Assembly: GCA_947503655.1 (NCBI GenBank)
Contig: CANNEP010000002.1
Span: 49,460-113,459, forward strand
Direction: 5' to 3'
DNA from: an uncultured Microbacterium sp.
GTDB taxonomy: Bacteria; Actinomycetota; Actinomycetes; Actinomycetales; Microbacteriaceae
Length of the DNA: 64,000 nucleotides
Shown here: positions 50,701-58,399 of the stretch, one piece after another
Position numbering within the stretch: position 1 is the first letter of the stretch
Layout: each line of letters starts with the position of its first letter
Position numbers and translations under genes: made by a program
Notes under the pieces: model-generated
What the model was told of the DNA's origin: nothing
The model's input: the letters and a program-made list of their open reading frames with translations, nothing else
Database searches by the model: none

Positions 50701-50963
50701 GCGCCGTCAATAACGTTGCTCCCGATGAGGGGGCCGGCGCTCGGCTCGTCGTGATTTCACAAACGTTGAAAGACACGCACTACCGCATTGCGCACCAGCC
50801 ATCGATGACGGCGGAGCAGCAAGCCGCGTTTATCGCGCAAGTGGTTCACAGCGCGCAAACGATGGCGTCTGACTCCTTCACAGCCAACATTGACACGCAC
50901 TGTAACGACGAGAGGTTCGCGGTGTGCCGCATCCACACGGTGGGCGCGGTGAGCGCATCATGA
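47718..50963 (+). CDS. adnA: AdnA-like helicase-nuclease subunit (degenerate motor plus RecB-family nuclease)
   Basis: This 1081-residue protein has a UvrD-like motor and a C-terminal RecB-family nuclease. Walker A (GAPGAGKTRV, residues 31-40) is intact. Motif II reads LVDDAQEL instead of the DEYQD type, as expected for AdnA, the weak motor of the mycobacterial AdnAB resection machine. Nuclease motifs are GLGTILHAAMEE (His), IVDLKTGKSEK (D-x-K) and QLAAYQLA, near residues 830-990. Cys residues in HDCPVDW and at the C-terminus (HCNDERFAVC) recall the Fe-S cysteines of AddB-type nucleases but are fewer. It is coupled to adnB by ATGA. Confidence 0.9.
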   Translation: MPEAAAPTPVWDSSQNDVVTLPTMASGVVIGAPGAGKTRVVVERARRLLESHDVSADEIIVLTPSRQTATRVRDVLGVQTAIATPGALARSVGSLAFQVVRAAAAYTSAPPPQLLTGADQDRLIADLLASDAEDEAVGTFRWPDSLPPAARGSQVFRSELRAFLAECAQLDIDATELAAIATQSGNENWAAIASFLADYRAVLAHMRSAHRESAELISEAAQIVRDASADGAALGALARLRVVLVDDAQELTRGGIDLLRALRSRGVAVLAFGDPDISSGSFRGATPQLFAELAAELVTLYVLTGAHRQSDALVHVTRSLTQAIGVSGRVEHRRPPGDAPEPDGSVIARLADSPYAEADIIARTLREWHVLHGIAWESMAVLAHDTRQVSTLETELAAREVPTRAAGIQRPLGREAAVRDILRLLKIAMTVPEEWDGEELALALLSPFGGLDAVGLRRLRARLRHRELAAGGTTGAVALLARAVASPLELSVIDTPEARAAERLAQTLANAREAYLRGDTAHDLLWLVWESARIFGRPLAEVWREQSAGTGATAAEASRSLDALVALFDAAKRAVERAPEAGAEAFIRELLGSDVPEDSLASPARAGSVTVMTPATALGAEYEAVIIAGVQDGVWPNVRLRGTLLDTWQLPGAVEAFRLDDHHTPTPATDRRKVALHDELRLFVRAVSRARSRLVVTAVDDDDTGPSALFAFLPEPSFNDDLVEHPLTLRGLVAQHRRTLTSDPATVDEVTRTQATTELALLAHEGVPGADPQQWYGVAPLSSTTPLRDPERATVSVSPSRMKNLHDCPVDWAIRSLGGNTSSFSTGLGTILHAAMEEVPDGNIAALTAIVESRWPELEFEADWIAEKEKKWAATLIERLAAYEKNFRKNEGQRVEAEAEFEVVVPFSATSPADAYVRGDDAPALPAAVVRGSIDRVERYPAKLGEALPFDSEREGQDRVVIVDLKTGKSEKRVSNDKVTEDPQLAAYQLAVRAGAVNNVAPDEGAGARLVVISQTLKDTHYRIAHQPSMTAEQQAAFIAQVVHSAQTMASDSFTANIDTHCNDERFAVCRIHTVGAVSAS

Positions 50964-53900
50964 CGACAACCTGGACCGGCCCGCTGTCCCTCAGCGCAGC
51001 CACGATCGCACAGGCGCTCGGCCTGCCCATTCCGACCGCTGACCAGCAGCGTGTCATCGAGGCGCCCCCGACGCCGGCACTCGTCGTGGCTGGTGCCGGC
51101 AGTGGCAAGACCGAAACGATGTCGGCGCGCGTGGTGTGGCTCGTCGCCAACGGCCATGTGCAGCGCGATGAAATCCTGGGGCTGACGTTCACCCGCAAGG
51201 CCGCGGGGGAGTTGGCCGAACGCATCATGGTGCGCCTCGCTCGCATTGACGAGTTCAAGCGGCGCGGGTTGCTCCCGCACCTGCCCGAAATCGTGGAGCT
51301 CGGCTTTTTGGACAAGGTGGAGCCGCGCAACTTTGCGCAGGCTCTCGATAGCCTCGCCGACCGCTATCAAACCGGGTATTCGGCAGCCAGCGCACCCGCG
51401 TCTGACGACATGTTGTTGCGCCCGCGCGTCGCAACGTACAACTCGTTCGCCGATTCGATTGTGCGCGAGAACGCGGCTCGTATCGGCCGCGACAGCGAAG
51501 CCGCGCTCCTGTCGACCGCCGGCTCATGGTTGCTTGCACGCAGCGTTGTGGTGCGCTCCAGTGATGCGCGCCTCGCCGAAGCCGATCGCGCGTTCAGCAC
51601 GATCGTCAACACCGTGCAAAAGCTCGCCGGCGACGCCCTCGATCACCGTGCCGACCTGACCGCAGTTGCGCAGTATTCGCAGGCCACCGCCGAAGCATTG
51701 CGACCCATCATCACGGCGAAAACCTCCGACCCGGCAAAGGGTATTGAGGCACTCTCGGCGATGCCGCTGCTCGCGCAACTCGCGCAAGAATATGCCGCCG
51801 CCAAAGACGCTCGCGGAGTGCTCGACTTCGCCGATCAGGTCGCCGGCGCCCTCGAAATCATTGAGGCTGCACCGGTTGTCGCCCAGAACCTCCGCGAACA
51901 ATTCCGCGTTGTATTGCTCGATGAGTACCAAGACACGTCCGTCATTCAGACCCAGCTGCTGAGCGCGATCTTCCACGACCACCCGGTCATGGCGGTCGGC
52001 GACCCATTCCAATCGATCTACGGTTGGCGCGGTGCCAGCGCCGATAACCTCGACGCATTCGCCGCCGCATTCGCCCGCGAAACCCCGGCGGCCAACTACT
52101 CGCTGATGATTTCGTGGCGCAACGACACGTCGATTCTTCGTGCCGCTAACGCCCTGCTCGAGCCGCTCCGCCACCAGACGAAGATCACCGTTGGGGAGCT
52201 TGATGCGCGCCCCGGAGCGAAAGACGGAACCATCGAGTGCCGTTTTGAAGAGAGCATTGACGACGAAGCCGACGCCGTAGCCACGTGGTTCCGTGAATCT
52301 CGAGCCGCACACCGTGCCGCCACCGGCACCGAACAGACCGGTGCCATCCTGTTCCGCGCGAAGCGCCACATGCAGGCATTCGCCGAAGCGCTCGGCCGCC
52401 ACGGGGTTCCACACCGCATTCTCGGTCTCGGTGGCCTGCTGTCAACGCCCGAAGTACTCGACGTGGTGTGCGCCCTGCGCGTCATGTCTGACCCCACTCA
52501 GGGTTCGGCGCTGATTCGCCTGTTGGTGGGCCCGCGCTTCGCCATCGGCGTTGCTGACATGGCGGCGCTACACGCGCTCGCGTCGACGCTGTCGCAACGT
52601 GATGAGTCGCTCGGCAAGCTGCCCGCGGAGATGCTCGCGAAGCTTCGCAGCTCGGCCGGTGCCGATGAACAGTTGTCGATCATTGACGCCCTCGAGTTCG
52701 TGCGCGCCGTCGGCAGCGAGCACGGGCTGCTGCGTGATTTCACGCCCGAGGGCCGCGCGCGTCTCAAGGAGGCAGGGGCGATGTTCGAGCGCCTGCGACG
52801 GGGTGCGGGCACGTCGATTCCGGAGATCATCCGCCAGATCGAGCTCGAATTGCGCCTCGATGTCGAACTCGCCGCCAACGAATCCCGTGGCCCGGCACGA
52901 ATCGCACTCACGCAGTTGCGTGCGTTCGTCGACGAAGTGCGCAGCTTCCTCGCCGCCGATGACCGTGGCACAATCGCGTCGCTGCTGGCCTGGCTCGATC
53001 ACGCTGAAGAAACCGACGAGCTCATGCCGCGCACCGAGCCGCCCGAGCCGGGCGTCGTGCAATTGCTCACGATTCACGGTTCCAAGGGTCTCGAATGGGA
53101 TGCGGTTGCCGTCGTGCGCCTCGTTGCGGACGAACTGCCAAAGACTGGCGGAACCATGGGCTGGCTGTCGTTCGGAACGCTGCCGTATGCGTTCCGCGGC
53201 GACCGTGCGGCGCTCCCGCAACTCGACCTCAGCGTTGATGAGACGACGACCACGAAGGTAATCAACGACGCCGTGAAGACGTTCAAGGAGCAGGAGCGCG
53301 ATCACCAGGAGAAGGAAGAGCGTCGTCTCGCGTACGTCGCGGTCACGCGTGCCCGGAGCGCCCTCATGCTGTCGGGCTCGTTCTGGGGTGGGCAGTCCAA
53401 GCACCGCAAGCCCAGCCGCTACCTCGCTGAAATGCTGACCGCGCTCGGCCGGGACGATGAGATGCCACCCGACGAGCCGGAAGGGGAGAACCCCGCCGGA
53501 GCTGAGGGCCGCACGTTGCAATGGCCGCTCGATGCGCTGGGAAGCCGTCGGCCACAGGTCGAAGCAGCGGCAAGCGCGGTGCGCGACGCCGAGCCGGCGG
53601 AAAAAGACGGCGTGCTGGCGCTCCTGCTCGCCGAACGCGAGGCCCGTTCTCGTACGCTCGCACTCACGCCGCCCACGCGTATTCCGGCGTCGCGGTTCAA
53701 GGACTACGTCACGGCGTTCGACGCGACGGCTGCCGATGTGCTGCGGCCGATGCCGGAGCGTCCGTACCGACAGACCCGAATCGGCACGCTCTTCCACCAG
53801 TGGGTCGAGCAACGTTCTGGCCTCGTGGCGACCGCGGCGTCACTCGACGACGGCACGTGGGAGCGCGACGACGAAGCGGAGATGACAACGGTTGCGCGCG

Positions 53901-54349
53901 AAGACGAAGAACGGCTCACCGAGCTGCGCACGATCTTCCTCGCAAGCGAGTGGGCTGATCTACAGCCGATCGCCGTCGAGACCGAAGTGAACTACCTATT
54001 CGAGCCCGGAGACGGCGCAGATTCCCACATCATCATCTGCAAGCTCGATGCCGTCTATCGCCGCGACGACCGTGGCGGTCGCATTGAAATCGTGGACTGG
54101 AAGACGGGCAAGCCACCCGTGACCAAGAAGGAGCGCGACGAGCGTATGCTTCAGCTCGCGCAGTACCGTCTGGCCTACCACAAGGCCCACGGTGTGCCCC
54201 TCGACGACATTGATGCCGCGTTGTTTTACGTCGGCGACAACCTCATCCTGCGGGAAGAAAACCCGGCAACCGAAGACGAACTCAAACAGCGGTGGCGGGC
54301 AGCGCTCGCGAATCGCGAAAGCGTGCCGCAGCCGGCGAGCGTCGGTTAG
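50960..54349 (+). CDS. adnB: AdnB-like helicase-nuclease subunit (lead motor plus RecB-family nuclease)
   Basis: This 1129-residue subunit has a complete SF1A motor: Walker A AGAGSGKT (44-51), Ia LTFTRKAAGEL, II LLDEYQDTS, III GDPFQSIYGWRGA, V LTIHGSKGLEWD and VI RRLAYVAVTRAR. The C-terminal nuclease domain has GTLFHQWVEQ, EIVDWKTGKPP (about residue 1042) and QLAQYRLAYH. With AdnA it should resect double-strand breaks, replacing RecBCD or AddAB. ATG 50960 overlaps the adnA stop (ATGA). Starts further upstream would lie within adnA without a ribosome-binding site. Confidence 0.94.
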   Translation: MTTTWTGPLSLSAATIAQALGLPIPTADQQRVIEAPPTPALVVAGAGSGKTETMSARVVWLVANGHVQRDEILGLTFTRKAAGELAERIMVRLARIDEFKRRGLLPHLPEIVELGFLDKVEPRNFAQALDSLADRYQTGYSAASAPASDDMLLRPRVATYNSFADSIVRENAARIGRDSEAALLSTAGSWLLARSVVVRSSDARLAEADRAFSTIVNTVQKLAGDALDHRADLTAVAQYSQATAEALRPIITAKTSDPAKGIEALSAMPLLAQLAQEYAAAKDARGVLDFADQVAGALEIIEAAPVVAQNLREQFRVVLLDEYQDTSVIQTQLLSAIFHDHPVMAVGDPFQSIYGWRGASADNLDAFAAAFARETPAANYSLMISWRNDTSILRAANALLEPLRHQTKITVGELDARPGAKDGTIECRFEESIDDEADAVATWFRESRAAHRAATGTEQTGAILFRAKRHMQAFAEALGRHGVPHRILGLGGLLSTPEVLDVVCALRVMSDPTQGSALIRLLVGPRFAIGVADMAALHALASTLSQRDESLGKLPAEMLAKLRSSAGADEQLSIIDALEFVRAVGSEHGLLRDFTPEGRARLKEAGAMFERLRRGAGTSIPEIIRQIELELRLDVELAANESRGPARIALTQLRAFVDEVRSFLAADDRGTIASLLAWLDHAEETDELMPRTEPPEPGVVQLLTIHGSKGLEWDAVAVVRLVADELPKTGGTMGWLSFGTLPYAFRGDRAALPQLDLSVDETTTTKVINDAVKTFKEQERDHQEKEERRLAYVAVTRARSALMLSGSFWGGQSKHRKPSRYLAEMLTALGRDDEMPPDEPEGENPAGAEGRTLQWPLDALGSRRPQVEAAASAVRDAEPAEKDGVLALLLAEREARSRTLALTPPTRIPASRFKDYVTAFDATAADVLRPMPERPYRQTRIGTLFHQWVEQRSGLVATAASLDDGTWERDDEAEMTTVAREDEERLTELRTIFLASEWADLQPIAVETEVNYLFEPGDGADSHIIICKLDAVYRRDDRGGRIEIVDWKTGKPPVTKKERDERMLQLAQYRLAYHKAHGVPLDDIDAALFYVGDNLILREENPATEDELKQRWRAALANRESVPQPASVG

Positions 54350-55746
54350 ATCGGGCCCGTTTTCCAGCGGTCGATCGCGGCGCGCGCAGCGCGTGCCGCC
54401 TCTTCCTGATCGTTCGTGATGATGGCGAGAGCCTCCGGCGACAACGGTTGTGTCGCGTTCGGGTCTTCCTCTTCGAGCGGCTCCAAGCCAAACGGTAGGT
54501 CGGCACTGGCCTCAGCCACGATCTCACCGGTCGTGTGCTTCTTTGCCGCACCGTTGGTTCCGGCGCTCTCGCGCAACTCAGCGTCAGCGGCCAACAGCTC
54601 TTCCCGGCTCAGCGCCTGCGTGTCTGCTGCCGCGGCGCGAACGCGCGATTCCCGTGCCGGGTCAACGGCGCTGAGTTCTGACTGTGAGACGCCAGAGAGT
54701 GCGAGCTCTTCCGGATCGTAGGCGTCGGTGTGCATCGAGGTGTCGCCGACGGGAGCACGTTCCGGCAGGTTCGACATCGCTGCCAGCGCGTCATTGAGGT
54801 CGATCTTGTCGTCGAGGGGCATGAGATCTTCCTCACGCACGTTCTCGGCGAGCGAGTCGAGCATGGCCCCAGCGTCGTCCATGATCGCGTCATCGTGGGT
54901 GTCGCGGCCATGCAGGAGCCAGCGGGCAAACTCAAGCTCGGCGTGCAGGCGAGCGCGGGCACGCAAGTATTCGTCGCCAGCCCGCGCGGCACGCGCCCGG
55001 TACGCGTCAAGAACGGAGTCGGCGGCATCGGGGGCCGTCTGCAAGAACTGGAGGTCAACGGCCGGGTCGCCAATGCTCAAGCCGTGCCAGTCGATCACGC
55101 CAGCGACCGTGGGGACGTCGTCAATGTCGTGGTAGACGAACGCCAGCGCGTCGGCGCCGCCGAGCGTAATCGTCGGCTGAAACTGCCACAGCGCGTCATT
55201 GCCCAATGCTTCACGCCACCGCACCATGAGACGAACCGGAACACGCCCGGTCGCCGATGCTTCTTCGACAACCTTTTCGAGATCGGCCCGAACCTCCTGC
55301 GCCGTGCGCGCCGGCAAGCCCGCATTACGCACGATCGAAATGGGCAGGGCGTGCACCTGCGCGAGCGTCGCGCCCAGGGAGTACGCGACTCCCGGGCCCG
55401 CCGGGATCTGCGCGGTGTCGACCTGGTATCCCGGCACGAACGTGGTCACAAATGCGCGGGACGGGGGAGTGGCGGCGGAACCAAGAAACTCGGGAATGAG
55501 GAAGTCAGCGAGAGCGCGGGCACCGTCGGTGAGGGCGCGCAGGGCGAGGGCCTCGGTGGCGAGCTCGCTCGCGGTGCTCTCCTCGACGGGGATACGCACC
55601 ACAACGGTGCGACCATCGGTCAGCGTGACAACGGCGGACTCGTTGCGCCCGGCCGAATGAGTCGTCAGGGCCTGCACCCTCGTGGCCTCCGCACCCGGAA
55701 GGGCTGCGCTGACGGACGCGGCTAGAGTGAGAGGTGAGCGTGCCAT
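54346..55746 (-). CDS. APH-fold (phosphotransferase-like) protein lacking the HGD motif, with long acidic tail
   Basis: This 466-residue protein has an aminoglycoside-phosphotransferase/kinase-like fold in its first ~290 residues: a beta-rich N-lobe (ESAVVTLTDGRTVVVRIP), FVTTFVPGYQVD, and GVIDWHGLSIGDPAVDLQFL with the metal-binding Asp. The catalytic loop position, normally H-G-D-x-x-x-x-N, reads TLGGADALAF, so the base is missing. A disordered acidic tail of about 170 residues follows. It is probably not an active drug kinase, although homologues are often annotated as macrolide phosphotransferases. The ATG at 55746 follows a TACCCT box at 6 nt. It converges on adnB with a 4-nt overlap. Confidence 0.8.
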   Translation of the reverse strand: MARSPLTLAASVSAALPGAEATRVQALTTHSAGRNESAVVTLTDGRTVVVRIPVEESTASELATEALALRALTDGARALADFLIPEFLGSAATPPSRAFVTTFVPGYQVDTAQIPAGPGVAYSLGATLAQVHALPISIVRNAGLPARTAQEVRADLEKVVEEASATGRVPVRLMVRWREALGNDALWQFQPTITLGGADALAFVYHDIDDVPTVAGVIDWHGLSIGDPAVDLQFLQTAPDAADSVLDAYRARAARAGDEYLRARARLHAELEFARWLLHGRDTHDDAIMDDAGAMLDSLAENVREEDLMPLDDKIDLNDALAAMSNLPERAPVGDTSMHTDAYDPEELALSGVSQSELSAVDPARESRVRAAAADTQALSREELLAADAELRESAGTNGAAKKHTTGEIVAEASADLPFGLEPLEEEDPNATQPLSPEALAIITNDQEEAARAARAAIDRWKTGPI

Positions 55747-55752
55747 GTCCCC

Positions 55753-55758
55753 AGGGTA
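55753..55758 (-). promoter_or_regulatory. Leaderless -10 element (TACCCT) for the APH-fold gene
   Basis: On the minus strand TACCCT is followed by GGGGAC and ATG, a 6-nt spacing. This decides the start at 55746. Confidence 0.5.
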
Positions 55759-55808
55759 TGCGGCCAGCCGCATGTCAGCACGCGCCACTCCGGCGAGAAA
55801 GGTAGTCG

Positions 55809-56696
55809 ATGCGTACCGAGAAGTTCTTGCCGCCGCTCTCGCGATCTGTTCTTGATCGTGCTGCCGAGCGACGCACGCAAGACGATCTGATGGCGACGTT
55901 GCAGGAAGACCCGGCAACGCGCGTCATTGTTGTCCGTGGCGATGAGACCTTGTTTTCACCAGCCGGAACGCTGGCCGCCCGATCACCGTTTGCGATTGAA
56001 GGCAGCGCGAACTGGGGCTTTCTCGGTGCCGCCAACGGCCTGAACTATGTCGTCTGCGTGCCTGACGAGGGCACGACCGTTGACGAAATGGGCGGCGAAT
56101 GGCAGAGCCTGCGCGTCTGCGGCGGCGACATTCCTGCCTTCGATGCCGATGTTTTCGTTGAGGCACTGAGCCTGGCCCGCTGGTACGTCGATGCCCCGTT
56201 CTGCGCATTTTGTGGTTCCGCCACCACCCTCAAGCAGGCCGGTTGGATGCGCGAGTGCAACGACTGTGGTCGTCAGCACTTCCCGCGAACCGACCCCGCC
56301 ATCATCGTCGCCGTTGTTGACGACGACCATATTCTGCTCGGTAGCAACGCGCTGTGGGCGAGCAACCGGTTCTCGTGCTTTGCCGGATTCGTTGAAGCTG
56401 GTGAATCGCTCGAGTCTGCCGTTCACCGCGAGGTGGCCGAAGAAGCCGGGGTCGCCGTGCACGGCGTGCGCTACTTCGGATCGCAAGCGTGGCCCTACCC
56501 GCGTTCGTTGATGCTCGGCTTCTTCGCCGACGTCAACGCCGCCGAAGCGGCCCAGGCCGACGGCGAAGAGATTCTGGAAGTGCGCTGGTTCACGAAGGCT
56601 GAAGTTCGCGCCGCGTACGCTGGCGAATCTGACGTCATTCTCCCTGGTTCCGCCTCCATCGCTTACGCACTGATCTCGTCGTGGGCCCACTCGTGA
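55809..56696 (+). CDS. nudC: NAD+ diphosphatase / NADH pyrophosphatase (NudC)
   Basis: This 295-residue Nudix hydrolase cleaves NAD(H) and can remove NAD caps from RNA. The zinc site is C132-x2-C135 and C150-x2-C153 (FCAFCG, ECNDCG). The Nudix box GFVEAGESLESAVHREVAEEAG occupies about residues 193-214 (shown in two parts: GFVEAGESLESAVHR and EVAEEAG). The NudC-specific motif SQAWPYPRSLM follows at 224-234. ATG 55809 is preceded by GAGAAAGG. uvrD2 starts within its stop codon. Confidence 0.95.
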   Translation: MRTEKFLPPLSRSVLDRAAERRTQDDLMATLQEDPATRVIVVRGDETLFSPAGTLAARSPFAIEGSANWGFLGAANGLNYVVCVPDEGTTVDEMGGEWQSLRVCGGDIPAFDADVFVEALSLARWYVDAPFCAFCGSATTLKQAGWMRECNDCGRQHFPRTDPAIIVAVVDDDHILLGSNALWASNRFSCFAGFVEAGESLESAVHREVAEEAGVAVHGVRYFGSQAWPYPRSLMLGFFADVNAAEAAQADGEEILEVRWFTKAEVRAAYAGESDVILPGSASIAYALISSWAHS

Positions 56697-58399
56697 GCGT
56701 GCTTGACGGACTCGACGACCAGCAACGTCTAGCCGCAGGCACCCTGCGCGGGCCCGTTTGCGTCATGGCCGGTGCCGGTACCGGCAAGACGCGTGTCATC
56801 ACGCGACGTATCGCGCACGGCGTCGACACCGGCGCCTACAGCCCGAACCGCATGATGGCCGTTACCTTCACGTCGAAGGCTGCCGGTGAAATGCGCGGGC
56901 GGTTGCGGGCACTCGGCGTGCCGGGTGTTGCGGCACGCACGTTCCACTCTGCTGCGCTGTCGCAGCTCAACTTCTTCTGGCCCCAGGTGTCTGGCGGCGA
57001 AAATGCGCCGAACATCGTCGATAACAAGGTTCGGCTGCTTGCCCACGCCGCCGATGGCATCGGCATGTCACTGAGCACGCCAGCACTGCGCGACATCGCC
57101 AGCGAAATCGAGTGGCGCAAAGTGCAGATGCGCTCGATCGAGCAGTACGCCGCCACGGGTCGTAGCGCGGCTCACCTGTCGACCGAAGCCATGACGCGCG
57201 TGCAGCACGCCTACGAAAAGCTCAAAGATGAGCGTCGCCAACTCGACTTTGAAGATGTTCTTCTGGCATGCGCCGGAATGATCGAGGCGGAACCACGTGT
57301 TGCTGCCGCGATCCGGGAACAGTACCGGCACTTCACGGTCGACGAGTACCAGGACGTTTCGCCGTTGCAGCATCACCTGCTCAAGCTCTGGCTGGGGGAG
57401 CGCCGCGACATTTGTGTCGTGGGTGACGCGAGCCAGACGATCTTCTCGTTCGCCGGCGCTGATAACCGCTACCTCCTAGACTTTGGGCGGGAATACCCCG
57501 ATGCCACGGTCGTGAAGCTGGAACGCAACTACCGCTCCGATGGTGCCATTCTTGCTGTGGCCAACGATCTGATGCGCGGCCGCGAGGGCGCGCTCACGCT
57601 GACCCCGTCGGCGGAGACCGAGTCGCCGACTCCCGCAGTGACGGCCTACGAAACTGAGCACGATGAAGCCGCGGGCGTTGCGCTGGCGATTCGCAAGCAG
57701 ATTCAACAGGGCGTCTCACCGGCTTCCATCGCAGTGCTGTACCGCGCGCAGGCGCAGTCCGCGCCGCTCCTGCAGGCGCTTGCCACACAGGGCATTGCGT
57801 GCACGGTGATGGGTGGTCGGCGGTTCTTTGACCTGCCCGAAGTGCGCAGTGCCGTACTGAAGCTTCGCGGAGCCGCGATCGCCCCCAACAACCACGGCTT
57901 CTTGCCGACGGTGCGCACGGTGCTGGCCGAAGACGGCCTGACCGAAACGCCGCCCGAAGCGGGGGGTGCGCTTCGCGACGCGTGGGAATCCCGTCGCGCG
58001 CTGTTGCGTTTGGCTGAAGAAGCGCCGCCCGGAACCACGTTGGCGGCTTTCGCCGAAGACCTTCTGGCCCGAAGTAAGGATCAGCACGAACCGGTGCTGC
58101 AGACCGTGACGCTCGCGACGATGCACGCGGCTAAGGGCCTGGAGTGGGAGCACGTGCACAGCGTCGGGTGGTCGGAGGGCCTGTTGCCGATTGCCTACGC
58201 GCAGGGATTCGACGCGGTCGACGAAGAACGCCGCCTCGCGTACGTTGCCGTCACGCGAGCGGCGCGCACGCTGGCGTTGTCGTGGGCTCGTGGTGAAGGT
58301 CGTCAGCGCCGTTCGCCCTCGCGTTTCCTGCAGGAGATTGGCAGCCGCAGTCTGCGTGCAGTTGGTACTGCCGGACGCGTGGCAGGTTCATCGCGCTGA
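56693..58399 (+). CDS. uvrD2: ATP-dependent DNA helicase UvrD2, short form
   Basis: This 568-residue SF1A helicase has the full motif set: Walker A AGAGTGKTRV, Ia TFTSKAAGEM, II VDEYQDVS, III GDASQTIFSFAGAD, IV LERNYRS, V ATMHAAKGLEWE and VI RLAYVAVTRAARTL. Mycobacterial UvrD2 is about 700 residues and ends with a tetracysteine segment and an HRDC domain. Both are absent here; the protein stops about 50 residues after motif VI. GTG 56693 is chosen because it forms a GTGA overlap with the nudC stop. Its last 149 nt overlap the opposite-strand gene. Confidence 0.93.
   Translation: MSVLDGLDDQQRLAAGTLRGPVCVMAGAGTGKTRVITRRIAHGVDTGAYSPNRMMAVTFTSKAAGEMRGRLRALGVPGVAARTFHSAALSQLNFFWPQVSGGENAPNIVDNKVRLLAHAADGIGMSLSTPALRDIASEIEWRKVQMRSIEQYAATGRSAAHLSTEAMTRVQHAYEKLKDERRQLDFEDVLLACAGMIEAEPRVAAAIREQYRHFTVDEYQDVSPLQHHLLKLWLGERRDICVVGDASQTIFSFAGADNRYLLDFGREYPDATVVKLERNYRSDGAILAVANDLMRGREGALTLTPSAETESPTPAVTAYETEHDEAAGVALAIRKQIQQGVSPASIAVLYRAQAQSAPLLQALATQGIACTVMGGRRFFDLPEVRSAVLKLRGAAIAPNNHGFLPTVRTVLAEDGLTETPPEAGGALRDAWESRRALLRLAEEAPPGTTLAAFAEDLLARSKDQHEPVLQTVTLATMHAAKGLEWEHVHSVGWSEGLLPIAYAQGFDAVDEERRLAYVAVTRAARTLALSWARGEGRQRRSPSRFLQEIGSRSLRAVGTAGRVAGSSR

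Noticed and set aside
54346-55746. Macrolide or aminoglycoside resistance kinase
   Set aside because: The fold is right, but the catalytic HGD motif is absent and the gene sits in a conserved housekeeping block, so a resistance call is not supported.
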